Assembly (NCBI RefSeq): GCF_006782915.1
Contig: NZ_VCNP01000020.1
Span: 30,997-94,996, forward strand
Direction: 5' to 3'
DNA: 64,000 nucleotides
DNA from: Streptomyces calvus
GTDB lineage: Bacteria > Actinomycetota > Actinomycetes > Streptomycetales > Streptomycetaceae
In this document: positions 36,871-46,493 of the stretch, one piece after another
Numbering within the stretch: the stretch's first letter is position 1
Layout of the letters: each line of letters opens with the position of its first letter
The notes under the pieces: generated by a model
What the model saw: the letters and a program-made list of their open reading frames with translations, nothing else
Databases searched by the model: none
What the model was told of the DNA's origin: nothing
Program-made: the position numbers and the translations under genes

Positions 36871-37689
36871 TCAGGCGGAGGCCGACGGGGCGTCGGCGTT
36901 CCTGCCGGAGGCTTCGGCTTCGGCGGCCCGGACGACCTCCTCGGCCTCGGCCGCCGCCTTGGCGCGCTCGTCCGCCGCGGCCTTGATGGAGCGCCAGGCG
37001 GACTCGGCGGCCTGCTGCTCCGCCTCCTTCTTGCTGCGGCCGGTGCCGGTGCCGTACGAGACGCCTCCGACGCGGGCGGCAGCAGTGAAGGTCTTCTCGT
37101 GATCCGGGCCGGTCTCCGTGACCAGGTACTCGGGGACGCCGAGTCCTTCGGTCGCGGTGAGCTCCTGGAGGCTGGTCTTCCAGTCCAGGCCGGCGCCCAG
37201 ATTCGAGGACTTCTCGATCAGCGGATCGAACAGGCGGTGCACCAGCTCCGCCGCCGAGTCCAGCCCCTGGTCGAGGTAGACGGCGCCGATCACCGCTTCG
37301 AGGGTGTCGGCGAGGATGGATGCCTTGTCCCGGCCGCCCGTGCCCTCTTCACCGCGCCCCAGCCGGATGAAGGAACCCAGTTCGAGCCCGCGGCCCACCT
37401 CCGCCAGCGCACGCGAGTTGACCACCGCGGCCCGCAACTTGGCCAGCTGGCCTTCGGGCAGGTCGGGGTGGGTGCGGTACAGCGTGTCCGTGACGACGAG
37501 GCCGAGCACGGAGTCCCCGAGGAACTCCAGCCGCTCGTTCGTCGGCAGACCGCCGTTCTCGTACGCGTAGGAACGGTGGGTCAGCGCGCGCACCAGAAGG
37601 GCGGACTCGACCTGGTAGCCGAGCCGCCCTTCCAGAAGCGTGTGGGACGAGGCCTGGTTGTCCGCAGAGTTTTTCTTCGGCGTGGACAC
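36871..37689 (-). CDS. rnc: Ribonuclease III
   Basis: A 272-residue RNase III (AbsB in S. coelicolor, where it globally affects antibiotic synthesis). The GTG 37689 start gives [20 protein letters not shown]. Catalytic signature [20 protein letters not shown]; second metal site [20 protein letters not shown]-terminal double-stranded RNA-binding domain [20 protein letters not shown] to [18 protein letters not shown], then an Ala/Glu tail. It processes rRNA precursors. Follows rpmF by about 20 bp. Confidence 0.97.
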   Translation of the reverse strand: MSTPKKNSADNQASSHTLLEGRLGYQVESALLVRALTHRSYAYENGGLPTNERLEFLGDSVLGLVVTDTLYRTHPDLPEGQLAKLRAAVVNSRALAEVGRGLELGSFIRLGRGEEGTGGRDKASILADTLEAVIGAVYLDQGLDSAAELVHRLFDPLIEKSSNLGAGLDWKTSLQELTATEGLGVPEYLVTETGPDHEKTFTAAARVGGVSYGTGTGRSKKEAEQQAAESAWRSIKAAADERAKAAAEAEEVVRAAEAEASGRNADAPSASA

Positions 37690-37708
37690 AGTGCCTCTCA
37701 CCAGCCGC

Positions 37709-37882
37709 TCAGACCTCGAGGACCTGGCGCTTGTTGTAGGTGCCGCAAGACGGGCACGCGATGTGCTGCTGCTTGGGCTCGTGGCAGCGCTCGCACGCAA
37801 CCAGGGTGGGGACCGCAGCCTTCCACTGCGACCGGCGGTGGCGCGTGTTGCTGCGCGACATCTTCCGCTTCGGAACAGCCAC
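37709..37882 (-). CDS. rpmF: 50S ribosomal protein L32
   Basis: A 57-residue L32 starting at GTG 37882 ([20 protein letters not shown]). Four cysteines in the CERC and CPSCG pairs form a zinc ribbon, so this is the zinc-binding (C+) form. AGGAG precedes the start. It begins two bases after the yceD stop, the universal yceD–rpmF pairing. Confidence 0.98.
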   Translation of the reverse strand: MAVPKRKMSRSNTRHRRSQWKAAVPTLVACERCHEPKQQHIACPSCGTYNKRQVLEV

Positions 37883-37884
37883 GG

Positions 37885-38529
37885 CTACTTCTCCTGCTTC
37901 TCGTCGACGCCCGGTTCGGCGCCGCTCATCTCGTCCTTCTCGCCGTCCTTCATGGTGCCGGCGAGTCCCTGCAATGCCGCCCAACGGATGTCGACGGCGT
38001 CGTGGTGGTGGTCCGGGTCGTCCGCGAGCCGTGCGCCGCACTCGGCACACAGACCCGGGCAGTCTTCCTGGCACACCGGCTGCATCGGCAGTGCGAGCAC
38101 CACCGCATCACGCAGCACAGGCTCGAGGTCGAACAGGCCGTCCTCGAGAAAGAGCCTGTCCTCGTCGTCCTCGGCGTCGTCGCCCGGTTCCGCGATCACG
38201 CGGCCCCGGTCGTCGGCGTCAGGGTACGAGAACATCTCCTGGAAGTCCGCTTCGAGCTCCAGCTCGAGCGGCTCCAGACACCTTACGCACTCCCCCTCGG
38301 CCTGCGCACGGGCGGTGCCGGTGACGAGCACACCTTCCATGACCGACTCGAGCCGGAGTTCGAGCTCCACCGGGGCGCCTTCCGGCACTCCGACGACCTC
38401 CTTGATGCCGAGGTCCTGCGGAGCGTCGACCGTGCGGGTCAGGCGCTGCAGCGCACCAGGCCGCCGCCCCAGCTCGTGCGTGTCGAACACGAGGGGATTG
38501 CGGTGGTCGAGGCGGGCGTTCAGGGCCAT
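37885..38529 (-). CDS. yceD: DUF177 / YceD family protein
   Basis: A 214-residue protein from ATG 38529 ([20 protein letters not shown]). DUF177 features: [20 protein letters not shown] (CxxC) and [17 protein letters not shown] near the end. YceD proteins accompany rpmF nearly everywhere and have been linked to 23S rRNA accumulation in plants and E. coli. The middle is acidic. The frame is open upstream, but the extra residues are not conserved. Confidence 0.92.
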   Translation of the reverse strand: MALNARLDHRNPLVFDTHELGRRPGALQRLTRTVDAPQDLGIKEVVGVPEGAPVELELRLESVMEGVLVTGTARAQAEGECVRCLEPLELELEADFQEMFSYPDADDRGRVIAEPGDDAEDDEDRLFLEDGLFDLEPVLRDAVVLALPMQPVCQEDCPGLCAECGARLADDPDHHHDAVDIRWAALQGLAGTMKDGEKDEMSGAEPGVDEKQEK

Positions 38530-38659
38530 TCCTGCTTTCGGTCTTTCGAGCTCTGGAGAAAACACTGCCGTGCGGTGAACCCGGGCAGCATGGATCGCGG
38601 ACATACGCGCGACCGAAGAGCCAGGATACTGGACCTTTCGCTCTCGGCCCAATCCGCCC

Positions 38660-39760
38660 CTACAGGCCCCGCTCGCGCTCGTAGGCGCGCAGCTGCTCCG
38701 GCGTGATCATGCTGGTGTCGAAGAGGCTGGTCTCGTCCAGGGCATAGCCCTGCTGGGCCTGGTGCGCCTGCTGGTCGTGCACGGGCGCCTGCGCCTGGTT
38801 CGGGTCGTACGGCGCCTGCTGTGCGTCGTAGCCCTGGTAGGCGGCGTACGGGTCGGCCTGCTGGTACCCGTAGGCGTCCTGCCCGCCGCCGTACTGCTGC
38901 TGGTAGCCGGCGTAGGGGTCCGGCTGCTGCGGGACGGGGGTGCCTGCCGCCGGGGCGTAGCCGGGGGCGGGGGGGTAGACGGGCTCGGGCTGCGCGTACG
39001 GCTGCTGCTGCGGTTCGGGCTGCTTGGCCGGGGCGGACTGCTCCGTGACCGTCGCGAGGTCGGCGAGGTAGTCGGCGTCGCTGGAGTGCTGGACGGTCGT
39101 GAGGTCGTCGGCGAGCGCGCCGAGGTCGTCGGAGGCGATCCGGCCGTGCAGCTTCTGGCGGCCGCGGCCGACCGCCTCCAGGGTCTTGGCGAGGACCGCC
39201 TCGAAGGCGCCGAGCTTGATGTCGACGTACTCGTCGGCGCTGCGGCGCAGGGTCTCGGGGTCGTGGCTGCGCTCGGGGGCGTCGTCGTCCTCGTAGCCCT
39301 GCTCGTCGAGGCCGGGTCCGGTGCCGAGCAGCTTCTCGCGGCCGCGGCCGACGGAGCCGAGCGTCTTGGTGAGGACGACCTCGAAGTTGGCGAGCTTGGA
39401 GTCGACGTAGTCGTCCGCCTCGGCGCGGATCTCCTCGGCCTCCTTGCGGGCCTCGGCGAGGATGCGGTCGGCCTCGGACTGGGAGCGGCGGGCGATCTCG
39501 GTGTCGGCGATCAGGGAGCCGCGCTGGGCATGGGCGCTCTCGATGATCCGCTCGGCCTCCTGGCGGGCCTGCTCGACCATCTGCTCCCGGCCGCCGATCA
39601 ACTCCTGTGCCTGGGCGAGGGAGTCGGGCAGCGCCGCGCGCACCTCCTCGAGCAGCGCGAGCAGTTCGGCGCGGTTCACCACGCACGAGGCCGACATGGG
39701 CATCGATCGGGCACTGGATACCGCGGCGACGATCTCGTCGAGCTTCTTCTGCACGTCCAC
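38660..39760 (-). CDS. DivIVA-like coiled-coil cell-division protein
   Basis: A 366-residue protein from GTG 39760. N-terminal half is coiled coil (VEQARQEAERIIESAHAQRG, ADRILAEARKEAEEIRAEAD). A ~40-residue module is present twice: ADDYVDSKLANFEVVLTKTL…GRGREKL and ADEYVDIKLGAFEAVLAKTL…GRGRQKL. The C-terminal third is disordered, rich in Q, P, Y and A. Commonly annotated as a cell-division initiation protein; a polar or membrane-associated role is inferred by resemblance only. Monocistronic between yceD and coaD. Confidence 0.85.
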   Translation of the reverse strand: MDVQKKLDEIVAAVSSARSMPMSASCVVNRAELLALLEEVRAALPDSLAQAQELIGGREQMVEQARQEAERIIESAHAQRGSLIADTEIARRSQSEADRILAEARKEAEEIRAEADDYVDSKLANFEVVLTKTLGSVGRGREKLLGTGPGLDEQGYEDDDAPERSHDPETLRRSADEYVDIKLGAFEAVLAKTLEAVGRGRQKLHGRIASDDLGALADDLTTVQHSSDADYLADLATVTEQSAPAKQPEPQQQPYAQPEPVYPPAPGYAPAAGTPVPQQPDPYAGYQQQYGGGQDAYGYQQADPYAAYQGYDAQQAPYDPNQAQAPVHDQQAHQAQQGYALDETSLFDTSMITPEQLRAYERERGL

Positions 39761-39892
39761 CGTGTGCTCGCCACTCTCTACAGCTGTGTTGGAGACGGAC
39801 GGGACGACTGTACGGCCACGGGGCGCCCGGTGGACACCGACCGGCACCCCGCCGGCCGGCGGGGTGCGCGCGGGCGCCGTCCGCGGTCCGGG

Positions 39893-40372
39893 TCAGTCCT
39901 TGCGCAGCCGTTCGGTGAGGGCCGTCAGGACCTCCGCGGGCACCAGGTGCGAGACGTCGCCGCCCCAGGCCGCGACCTCCTTGACGAGCGAGGAGGACAG
40001 GAAGCTGTAGGTGGGGTTGGTGGGGACGAAGAGGGTCTCCACGCCGGACAGGCCGTTGTTCATCTGGGCCATCTGCAGCTCGTAGTCGAAGTCGCTGACG
40101 GCGCGCAGGCCCTTGACGATGGCGGGGATCTCGCGCTGCTTGCAGAAGTCGACGAGCAGGCCGTGGAAGGCCTCGACGCGGACGTTGCCGTACTCGGCGG
40201 TGACCCGGCGGATCAGGTCGATCCGCTCCTCGATCTCGAACAGGCCCTTCTTGGACTGGTTGATCATCACCGCGACGTAGACCTCGTCGTAGAGCCGGGA
40301 GGCCCGGGCGATGATGTCGAGGTGTCCGTTGGTGATCGGGTCGAACGACCCGGGGCATACGGCGCGGCGCAC
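39893..40372 (-). CDS. coaD: Phosphopantetheine adenylyltransferase
   Basis: A 159-residue CoaD catalysing the penultimate step of coenzyme A synthesis. MRRAVCPGSFDPITNGHLDI carries the HxGH-type TNGH nucleotide site; VKGLRAVSDFDYELQMAQMN and the C-terminal SFLSSSLVKEVA are typical. GTG 40372 gives the standard length and has GAGGG upstream; ATG 40402, overlapping the rsmD stop, would add ten residues. Confidence 0.96.
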   Translation of the reverse strand: MRRAVCPGSFDPITNGHLDIIARASRLYDEVYVAVMINQSKKGLFEIEERIDLIRRVTAEYGNVRVEAFHGLLVDFCKQREIPAIVKGLRAVSDFDYELQMAQMNNGLSGVETLFVPTNPTYSFLSSSLVKEVAAWGGDVSHLVPAEVLTALTERLRKD

Positions 40373-40398
40373 TTGTGATCCCTCGCTCTCCGGTCCGG

Positions 40399-40986
40399 TC
40401 ATCGTGCGTCTTCGCACGTAGAGGCGGCGCGACCGTACCAAAACGTTCCCTCGCCGTAGCGGCGGGCCCGGATCGGTTCGAATCCGGGCGGCCAGCCGAA
40501 TTCTCCGCCTCTGGTACTGCGCTCCACGGTGACGAGGGCTTCCCCGGTGAGCCAGCCCTCCGAGCGGAGTGTGAGCAGGATCTCCCGGAGATCGCCGTCC
40601 GGGACGGCGTAGGGCGGGTCGAGGAAGACGATGTCGTACGGCTCCGCCGGGGGCGCCGTACGGATGATCTGTTCCGCTTTGCCGGATCTGACCTCGGCGC
40701 CGGGCAGGCCGAGGGACTTCACGTTCTCCCGGACCGTGCGGGCGGCGCGGGCGTCGGCCTCGACCAGCAGGACGTGCCCGGCGCCGCGGGACAGGGCCTC
40801 CAGGCCGACGGCGCCGGAACCGGCGTACAGGTCGAGGACGCGTTCGCCGTCCAGCGGGCCGCCGAGCAGGGACTGCCAGGTGGACAGGAGGCCCTCGCGC
40901 GCACGGTCGGAGGTGGGGCGGGTGCCCTGTCCCGGGGGGACGGCCAGGCGGCGTCCGCCGGCCGCGCCGGCGATCACGCGGGTCAT
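40399..40986 (-). CDS. rsmD: 16S rRNA (guanine-966-N2) methyltransferase
   Basis: A 195-residue RsmD. MTRVIAGAAGGRRLAVPPGQ starts the protein; motif I LDLYAGSGAVGLEALSRGA; motif IV IVFLDPPYAVPDG. It methylates G966 of 16S rRNA. It lies between recG (48 bp upstream) and coaD, the conserved recG–rsmD–coaD order. Confidence 0.96.
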   Translation of the reverse strand: MTRVIAGAAGGRRLAVPPGQGTRPTSDRAREGLLSTWQSLLGGPLDGERVLDLYAGSGAVGLEALSRGAGHVLLVEADARAARTVRENVKSLGLPGAEVRSGKAEQIIRTAPPAEPYDIVFLDPPYAVPDGDLREILLTLRSEGWLTGEALVTVERSTRGGEFGWPPGFEPIRARRYGEGTFWYGRAASTCEDAR

Positions 40987-41033
40987 GTCCTCGGTCCTTG
41001 TCGGTGTGCTCGGTGCATGGTCCTTCCAGTCTG

Positions 41034-43247
41034 TCAGCCCTTTTCCAGGTACTGTTCCCGCTCCTCGTCCAGCAGCGCGTCCAGGGCCGTGCGCAGCGCG
41101 GGCAGCCGGGTCAGCTCCGGGTCGGCGGCGACGATCCGCGCGGCCTCCTCGCGGGCCTCGGCGATGATCTCCTCGTCCTCGATGACGGCGAGCATGCGCA
41201 GGCTGGACCGGGTGCCGGACTGCGCCTGGCCGAGCACGTCGCCCTCGCGGCGCTGCTCCAGGTCGATGCGGGAGAGTTCGAAGCCGTCGAGGGTGGAGGC
41301 CACCGCGTTCAGCCGCTGCCGGGCGGCGCTCGCCTCGGGCATCTCGGTGACCAGCAGGCACAGGCCCGGGGCGGAGCCCCGGCCGACGCGGCCGCGCAGC
41401 TGGTGGAGCTGGGAGACGCCGAACCGGTCGGCGTCCATGATCACCATCGCGGTGGCGTTGGGCACGTTGACGCCGACCTCGATGACGGTCGTGGCGACCA
41501 GGACGTCGGCCTCTCCGGCGGCGAAGCGGCGCATGACGGCGTCCTTGTCGTCGGGCTGCATGCGCCCGTGCAGGACCTCCACCCGCAGCCCGCTCAGCGG
41601 CCCCTTCGCGAGCTGGTCGGCGATGTCGAGGACGGCGAGCGGGGGCCGCTTCTCGGCCTCGTCCTCGGGCGACTTCTTCTTCGCCCCCTTCGCGGTGTCC
41701 TCCTCGTCGCCGATGCGCGGGCAGACCACGTACGCCTGGTGGCCGTTCGCGACCTCCTCACGGACCCGTTCCCAGGCGCGGGCGAGGAAGTGGGGCTTGT
41801 CGGCGGCCGGTACGACATGGCTGGCGATGGGCGAGCGGCCGGCCGGGAGCTGGTCGAGGACGGAGGTCTCCAGGTCGCCGAAGACGGTCATGGCGACCGT
41901 GCGCGGGATGGGCGTCGCGGTCATGACCAGCAGGTGCGGTGGCTGCTTGCCCTTGCCGCGCAGGGCGTCGCGCTGCTCCACGCCGAACCGGTGCTGTTCG
42001 TCGACCACGACCAGGCCCAGGTCGTGGAACTGGACCTTGTCCTCGATCAGCGCGTGCGTGCCGATGACGATGCCGGCCTCGCCGGTGGCCAGGTCGAGCA
42101 GGGCGTGGCGGCGCGCCGCCGCTCCCATGGACCCGGTGAGCAGCACCACCTTGGTGGCGTCGTCCGCTCCGCCGAGCATGCCCCCTTCGGCCAGCTCGCC
42201 CATCATCTCGGTGACCGACCGGTGGTGCTGCTGGGCGAGCACCTCGGTGGGCGCGAGCATCGCCGCCTGGCCGCCGGCGTCGACGACGGCGAGCATGGCG
42301 CGCAGCGCGACCAGGGTCTTGCCGCTGCCGACCTCGCCCTGGAGGAGCCGGTGCATCGGGTGTTCGGTCGCGAGGTCGTCGAAGATCTCCCGCGAGACCT
42401 TGCGCTGGCCCTCGGTGAGGGTGAACGGGAGGCGGTCGTCGAACGCGGTGAGCAGGCCGTCCGGCCTGGGGCGGCGGGCGACGGCGGGGAGCTGGGCGTC
42501 GGCGTGGCGGCGGCGTGCGAGGGCGACCTGGAGGACGAACGCCTCGTCCCACTTGAGGCGGGCGCGGGCGTCCTCGATGTCCGCCTTGGTGTGCGGGCGG
42601 TGGATCTTCAGCAGTGCCTCGGGGAGGGAGACCAGCCGACGGCCGTCGCGCAGGGACTCCGGGAGCGGGTCGAGGGCCTCCTGTGCGCTGGGCAGGACCG
42701 TCTGGAGCGCCTTGCCGATCTTCCAGGACTCCAGCTTGGCCGTGGCGGGGTAGATCGGGATGAGGGCGCCGGCCCAGGTCTCGACCGTCTCGTCCGTGCC
42801 GTCGCCGTCTCCGCGCAGCAGCTCGTAGGCGGGGTGGGCCAGTTGGAGGCGGCGGTTGAAGACGGAGACCTTGCCGGCGAACATCGCGCGGGTGCCCGGC
42901 AGGAGTTCCTTGTGGGGCTTGTGGACACCGGCGCCGAAGAAGACCAGTTGGAGCCGGCCGCTGCCGTCGGTGATGGTCACCTCCAGGCGCTGTCCCTTGC
43001 CGCGCGGCGCCTTGGCGGAGGCGAAGGTGTGCAGCCGGGCGTCGGCGACCTGGGCGACCACGGTGACGTGCTCGTCCATGGGGAGGTCGGCGAGGTGGGT
43101 GAGCTGGCCCCGCTCCTCGTATCTGCGCGGATAGTGGTGCAGCAGGTCGCCGACGGTGTGCAGGCCGAGGTGCTCGGCCATCACCTTCGCGGTGGCGGGG
43201 CCGAGCACTTTCTTCAGTGGTTCTTCCAGTGCGGGCACGGGATCCAT
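41034..43247 (-). CDS. recG: ATP-dependent DNA helicase RecG
   Basis: A 737-residue RecG that remodels stalled forks and Holliday junctions. Wedge/OB domain (HVTVVAQVADARLHTFAS; GDLLHHYPRRYEERGQLTHL), helicase motif I LLQGEVGSGKTLVALRAML, motif II VVDEQHRFGVEQRDAL, motif III MTATPIPRT, motif VI QLRGRVGRGS. ATG 43247 is chosen; GTG 43238 is possible. An insertion between the two helicase halves (EEDTAKGAKKKSPEDEAEKR) is Lys/Glu-rich and typical of Streptomyces. Confidence 0.97.
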   Translation of the reverse strand: MDPVPALEEPLKKVLGPATAKVMAEHLGLHTVGDLLHHYPRRYEERGQLTHLADLPMDEHVTVVAQVADARLHTFASAKAPRGKGQRLEVTITDGSGRLQLVFFGAGVHKPHKELLPGTRAMFAGKVSVFNRRLQLAHPAYELLRGDGDGTDETVETWAGALIPIYPATAKLESWKIGKALQTVLPSAQEALDPLPESLRDGRRLVSLPEALLKIHRPHTKADIEDARARLKWDEAFVLQVALARRRHADAQLPAVARRPRPDGLLTAFDDRLPFTLTEGQRKVSREIFDDLATEHPMHRLLQGEVGSGKTLVALRAMLAVVDAGGQAAMLAPTEVLAQQHHRSVTEMMGELAEGGMLGGADDATKVVLLTGSMGAAARRHALLDLATGEAGIVIGTHALIEDKVQFHDLGLVVVDEQHRFGVEQRDALRGKGKQPPHLLVMTATPIPRTVAMTVFGDLETSVLDQLPAGRSPIASHVVPAADKPHFLARAWERVREEVANGHQAYVVCPRIGDEEDTAKGAKKKSPEDEAEKRPPLAVLDIADQLAKGPLSGLRVEVLHGRMQPDDKDAVMRRFAAGEADVLVATTVIEVGVNVPNATAMVIMDADRFGVSQLHQLRGRVGRGSAPGLCLLVTEMPEASAARQRLNAVASTLDGFELSRIDLEQRREGDVLGQAQSGTRSSLRMLAVIEDEEIIAEAREEAARIVAADPELTRLPALRTALDALLDEEREQYLEKG

Positions 43248-43314
43248 TGCACACCACGGCACTGACAACACGCAGGCACCGGGCCCCGGCTGCCGGCGGA
43301 CGTACCGCCGCGGG

Positions 43315-45042
43315 TCACTCCACGCCGATGAGGAGCAGGGCGCCCTGCCGGCCGCCGTGGTGGACCACCGTGTCCACGGCCAGGTAGCCCTCGCGGACCC
43401 GGGCCCGGAGGCGGTCCGCGACGGATTCGGGCGCGTCGTCGCCGAGGACCAGGGTGACCAGTTCGCCGCCGGCCGCGAGCATCCGGTCGAGGACGGCCTC
43501 GGCGGTGGCCGTGACGTCCTGCCCGATCACCGCCACGTCCCCGTCGACCAGGCCGAGCACGTCCCCGGCCTGGCAGATGCCCGCCATGGTCCAGGACTGG
43601 CGCTCGGCGACGGTGACCTCGGCGTAGCGGGTCGCGCCCGCCGCCGACGTCATCGACACCACGTCCTCGTCGAAGCGGCGCTCCGGCTCGTGCACCGCCA
43701 GCGCCGCGATGCCCTGGACCGCGGAGCGGGTGGGGATCAGCGCCACCCGGATGCCCTCGGCGCGGGCCTGCTCGGCCGCGGCGGCGGCGGTGTGGCGCAG
43801 TTCGGCGTCGTTGGGCAGCAGCACCACCTCGCGCGCGTGCGCCCGCCGTACCGCCTGGACGAGTTCGCCGCTGGCGGGCGGCTCGCCGGGGCGGGCGACC
43901 ACCGTGGTCGCGCCGGCCTCGGTGTACAGCCCGGCCAGGCCCTCGCCGGGCACCACGGCCACGACGGCCCGCTGGACGCGCTCCCCCGCCGCCCTCCCGG
44001 CCCCCGTGGTGTGGGCGTCCCCGGCGCCGAAGTGGGTGATCCGGATGCGGTACGGCCGCCCGGCCTCGACGCCCGCCTCCACGGCGGCGCCCGCGTCGTC
44101 GACGTGCACATGGACGTTCCACAGCCCGTCCCCGCCGACCACGACGAGGGAGTCGCCGAGCCCGTCGAGCCGCTCCCGCAGCCGTGTGACGGCCGCGTCG
44201 TCGGCCTCCAGCAGGTAGATCACCTCGAAGGCGGGCCCGCCGGGACCGGGTACGGCCCCTGCGTCGGCGCACTCGGCACCCGTCCCGGGTGCGGGCCCGG
44301 CAGGCCCGGCGGCCGCCGCGTTCCCGGCGCCGCTCCACGGCGTGCCCGCCGCCGGCAGGTCCCGCGGCGCCTGTCCCGTGAACGTCTCCACCAGCGCCCC
44401 GAGCACCGCGACCAGCCCCTTGCCGCCCGCGTCCACCACTCCCGCGCTGCGCAGCACGGCCAGCCGGGCCGGGGTCTCGGCGAGGGCCGCGCGGGCCCCT
44501 TCGTAGGCCGCCCGCGCCACCGTGCCGCAGTCGCCCTCGGCGCCGCCTGCCGCGTCGGCGGCGGCCGAGGCGACGGTGAGGACCGTGCCCTCCACGGGGT
44601 GGGCCACGGCCAGACGCGCGGAGTCGGCCGCCTGCCGCAGCGCGAGCCGCAGTCCGGTGCCGTCGGCGTGGGCCGGGTCCGGGTCACCGGCATCGCCGGC
44701 GTCACCGGCCAGCACCTGCGCCATGCCGCGCAGCAGCTGCGCCAGGATCGTCCCGCTGTTGCCGCGGGCCCCGATCAGGGCTCCGTGGGCCATCGCCCGG
44801 ACCGCGTCGGCGAGTGTCGGACCGCGGTCCCCGCCGGCCTCGTGTCCCGCGAACACCGCCTCGACCGCGGCGGCGGCCGACTCGACGGTCAGATAGAGGT
44901 TGGTCCCGGTGTCGCCGTCGGCCACGGGATAGACGTTGATGGCGTCGATCTCCTCACGGGAGCGACCCAGCGCGTCGAGCGCGAGACCGCACCAGGCACG
45001 CACCGCGAGAGCATCGAAGAATGTCTGCGGCACCTGCGCCAC
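43315..45042 (-). CDS. DAK/FakA-like kinase-domain protein
   Basis: About 575 residues. The N-terminal DhaL-type domain has the nucleotide/Mg motif INVYPVADGDTGTNLYLTVE and GARGNSGTILAQLLRGMAQ; the middle and C-terminal parts (VHVHVDDAGAAVEAG, VLLPNDAELRHTAAAAAEQA, GDVAVIGQDVTATAEAVLDR) match the FakA/YloV family. FakA in Firmicutes phosphorylates fatty acids held by FakB; here the substrate is not known. The upstream GTG pair at 45042/45033 makes the start uncertain; GGGAGG lies five bases before 45042. It follows the universal order next to recG. Confidence 0.87.
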   Translation of the reverse strand: MAQVPQTFFDALAVRAWCGLALDALGRSREEIDAINVYPVADGDTGTNLYLTVESAAAAVEAVFAGHEAGGDRGPTLADAVRAMAHGALIGARGNSGTILAQLLRGMAQVLAGDAGDAGDPDPAHADGTGLRLALRQAADSARLAVAHPVEGTVLTVASAAADAAGGAEGDCGTVARAAYEGARAALAETPARLAVLRSAGVVDAGGKGLVAVLGALVETFTGQAPRDLPAAGTPWSGAGNAAAAGPAGPAPGTGAECADAGAVPGPGGPAFEVIYLLEADDAAVTRLRERLDGLGDSLVVVGGDGLWNVHVHVDDAGAAVEAGVEAGRPYRIRITHFGAGDAHTTGAGRAAGERVQRAVVAVVPGEGLAGLYTEAGATTVVARPGEPPASGELVQAVRRAHAREVVLLPNDAELRHTAAAAAEQARAEGIRVALIPTRSAVQGIAALAVHEPERRFDEDVVSMTSAAGATRYAEVTVAERQSWTMAGICQAGDVLGLVDGDVAVIGQDVTATAEAVLDRMLAAGGELVTLVLGDDAPESVADRLRARVREGYLAVDTVVHHGGRQGALLLIGVE

Positions 45043-45311
45043 CTGCGCCTCCCTGAGCTGCTGGACGTGGCACGCAGCGTAGACCTTGGGGCACCGCACA
45101 CCGGAAGAGGGCCGGAGGCGGGGCCCCGAGCCGCCATGGTAGTTTCGTTCTACGGGTGCAGCCGTTGTATGCTGCTCCGGTTGCCCGATCCGATCGGGCC
45201 TCTCCCCTGGCAACGCCACTCAGATTCCAACAGGGCTCCTCGAGTCCCGGGATCTCGATCCCGGCATGCCGGGATCAACCGTAAGTGCATCTGAAGTCTT
45301 TGGAGTGACCC

Positions 45312-45497
45312 GTGGCTGCCAACTGCGACGTCTGCGGCAAGGGGCCGGGCTTCGGCAACAACATCTCGCACTCGCACCGCCGTACGTCCCGTCGCTGGAA
45401 CCCGAACATCCAGCGTGTGCGTACCGTGGTCGGCGGGACGCCGAAGCGCGTGAACGCCTGCACCTCGTGCATCAAGGCCGGCAAGGTCTCGCGCTGA
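45312..45497 (+). CDS. rpmB: 50S ribosomal protein L28
   Basis: A 61-residue L28 starting at GTG 45312 ([20 protein letters not shown]). Cysteines CDVC and CTSCIKAGK make it a zinc-binding C+ form. Divergent from the DAK gene across a 269-bp region that contains its promoter. A textbook terminator follows. Confidence 0.98.
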   Translation: MAANCDVCGKGPGFGNNISHSHRRTSRRWNPNIQRVRTVVGGTPKRVNACTSCIKAGKVSR

Positions 45498-45539
45498 CGC
45501 TTCCGCTGAGCGCGCGGCCACAGCCGGTTCGCCGCATCC

Positions 45540-45570
45540 AGCCGGTCCACCTCGTGTGGACCGGCTTTTT
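45540..45570 (+). terminator. rpmB terminator
   Basis: Perfect 11-bp stem AGCCGGTCCAC / GTGGACCGGCT with a CTCGT loop, followed by a run of five T, one of the few classic intrinsic terminators with a T-run in the window. Confidence 0.95.
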
Positions 45571-45674
45571 GCTGCCACGGCGAGACCACGGAACGTACGC
45601 GCGCGGTCACGCCGCGGCCCGTCAGCGGCCGGCCGGACCGTCCCGGCCGACCGCCTGACGGGACCCGGCCCGCC

Positions 45675-46493
45675 TCACTCCGGCTCGCGGCCGATCCGCC
45701 ACCCGTGGTCCACCGGCCCGATACCGGCGCCCAGCGCGAACCCGGCCGCGATCGCCCCGGTGACGTACTCCTTGGCCGCCGTCACCGCCTCCGGCACCGG
45801 CCGCCCCAGCGCCAGGTGCGACGCGATCGCCGAGGCGAGCGTGCAGCCGGTGCCGTGCGTGTGCCGGTTGTCGTGGCGCGGGGCGCGCAGCCAGTGCTCC
45901 TGCGTGCCGTCCGTCAGCAGGTCGACCGCCTCGCCCGTCGACGCCGCGAGATGACCGCCCTTGATCACCACCCAGCGCGGCCCGAAATCCAGCACCGCAC
46001 GGGCCGCCCGGCGCATGTCCTGCTCCGATTCGACCCGTATGTCCGTCAGTTGCGCGACCTCGTCCAGGTTCGGCGTGGCGACGGTCGCCACCGGCAGCAG
46101 CCTGGTCCGCACCGTCTCCAGCGCCGAGACCGCGAGGAGCGGGTCCCCGTGCTTGGAGACGCCCACCGGGTCGACGACCGCCGGCGCGTCCGTGCCGGCG
46201 ATCAAGTCGGCCACCGCCTCCACCAGTTCCGCGGAGGACAGCATGCCGGTCTTCACCGCCTGCACGCCGATGTCGTCGACGACGCTGCGGTACTGGGCCC
46301 GCACCGCCTCCACCGGCAGCTCCCAGGCGCCCTGCACGCCCAGGGAGTTCTGCGCGGTGACCGCGGTGAGCACGCTCATGCCGTGCACCCCGAGCGCCAG
46401 CATCGTCTTCAGGTCGGCCTGGATGCCCGCGCCGCCGCCCGAGTCGGAGCCGGCCACGGTGAGCACCCGGGGCGGGGCGGTCCGGCCGCTCAT
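45675..46493 (-). CDS. thiD: Hydroxymethylpyrimidine (phospho)kinase ThiD
   Basis: A 272-residue ThiD that phosphorylates HMP and HMP-P for thiamine synthesis. [20 protein letters not shown] is the substrate motif; [24 protein letters not shown] and the anion-hole [18 protein letters not shown] complete the ribokinase fold. ATG 46493 overlaps the thiL stop by four bases. The C-terminus is complete. Confidence 0.96.
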   Translation of the reverse strand: MSGRTAPPRVLTVAGSDSGGGAGIQADLKTMLALGVHGMSVLTAVTAQNSLGVQGAWELPVEAVRAQYRSVVDDIGVQAVKTGMLSSAELVEAVADLIAGTDAPAVVDPVGVSKHGDPLLAVSALETVRTRLLPVATVATPNLDEVAQLTDIRVESEQDMRRAARAVLDFGPRWVVIKGGHLAASTGEAVDLLTDGTQEHWLRAPRHDNRHTHGTGCTLASAIASHLALGRPVPEAVTAAKEYVTGAIAAGFALGAGIGPVDHGWRIGREPE

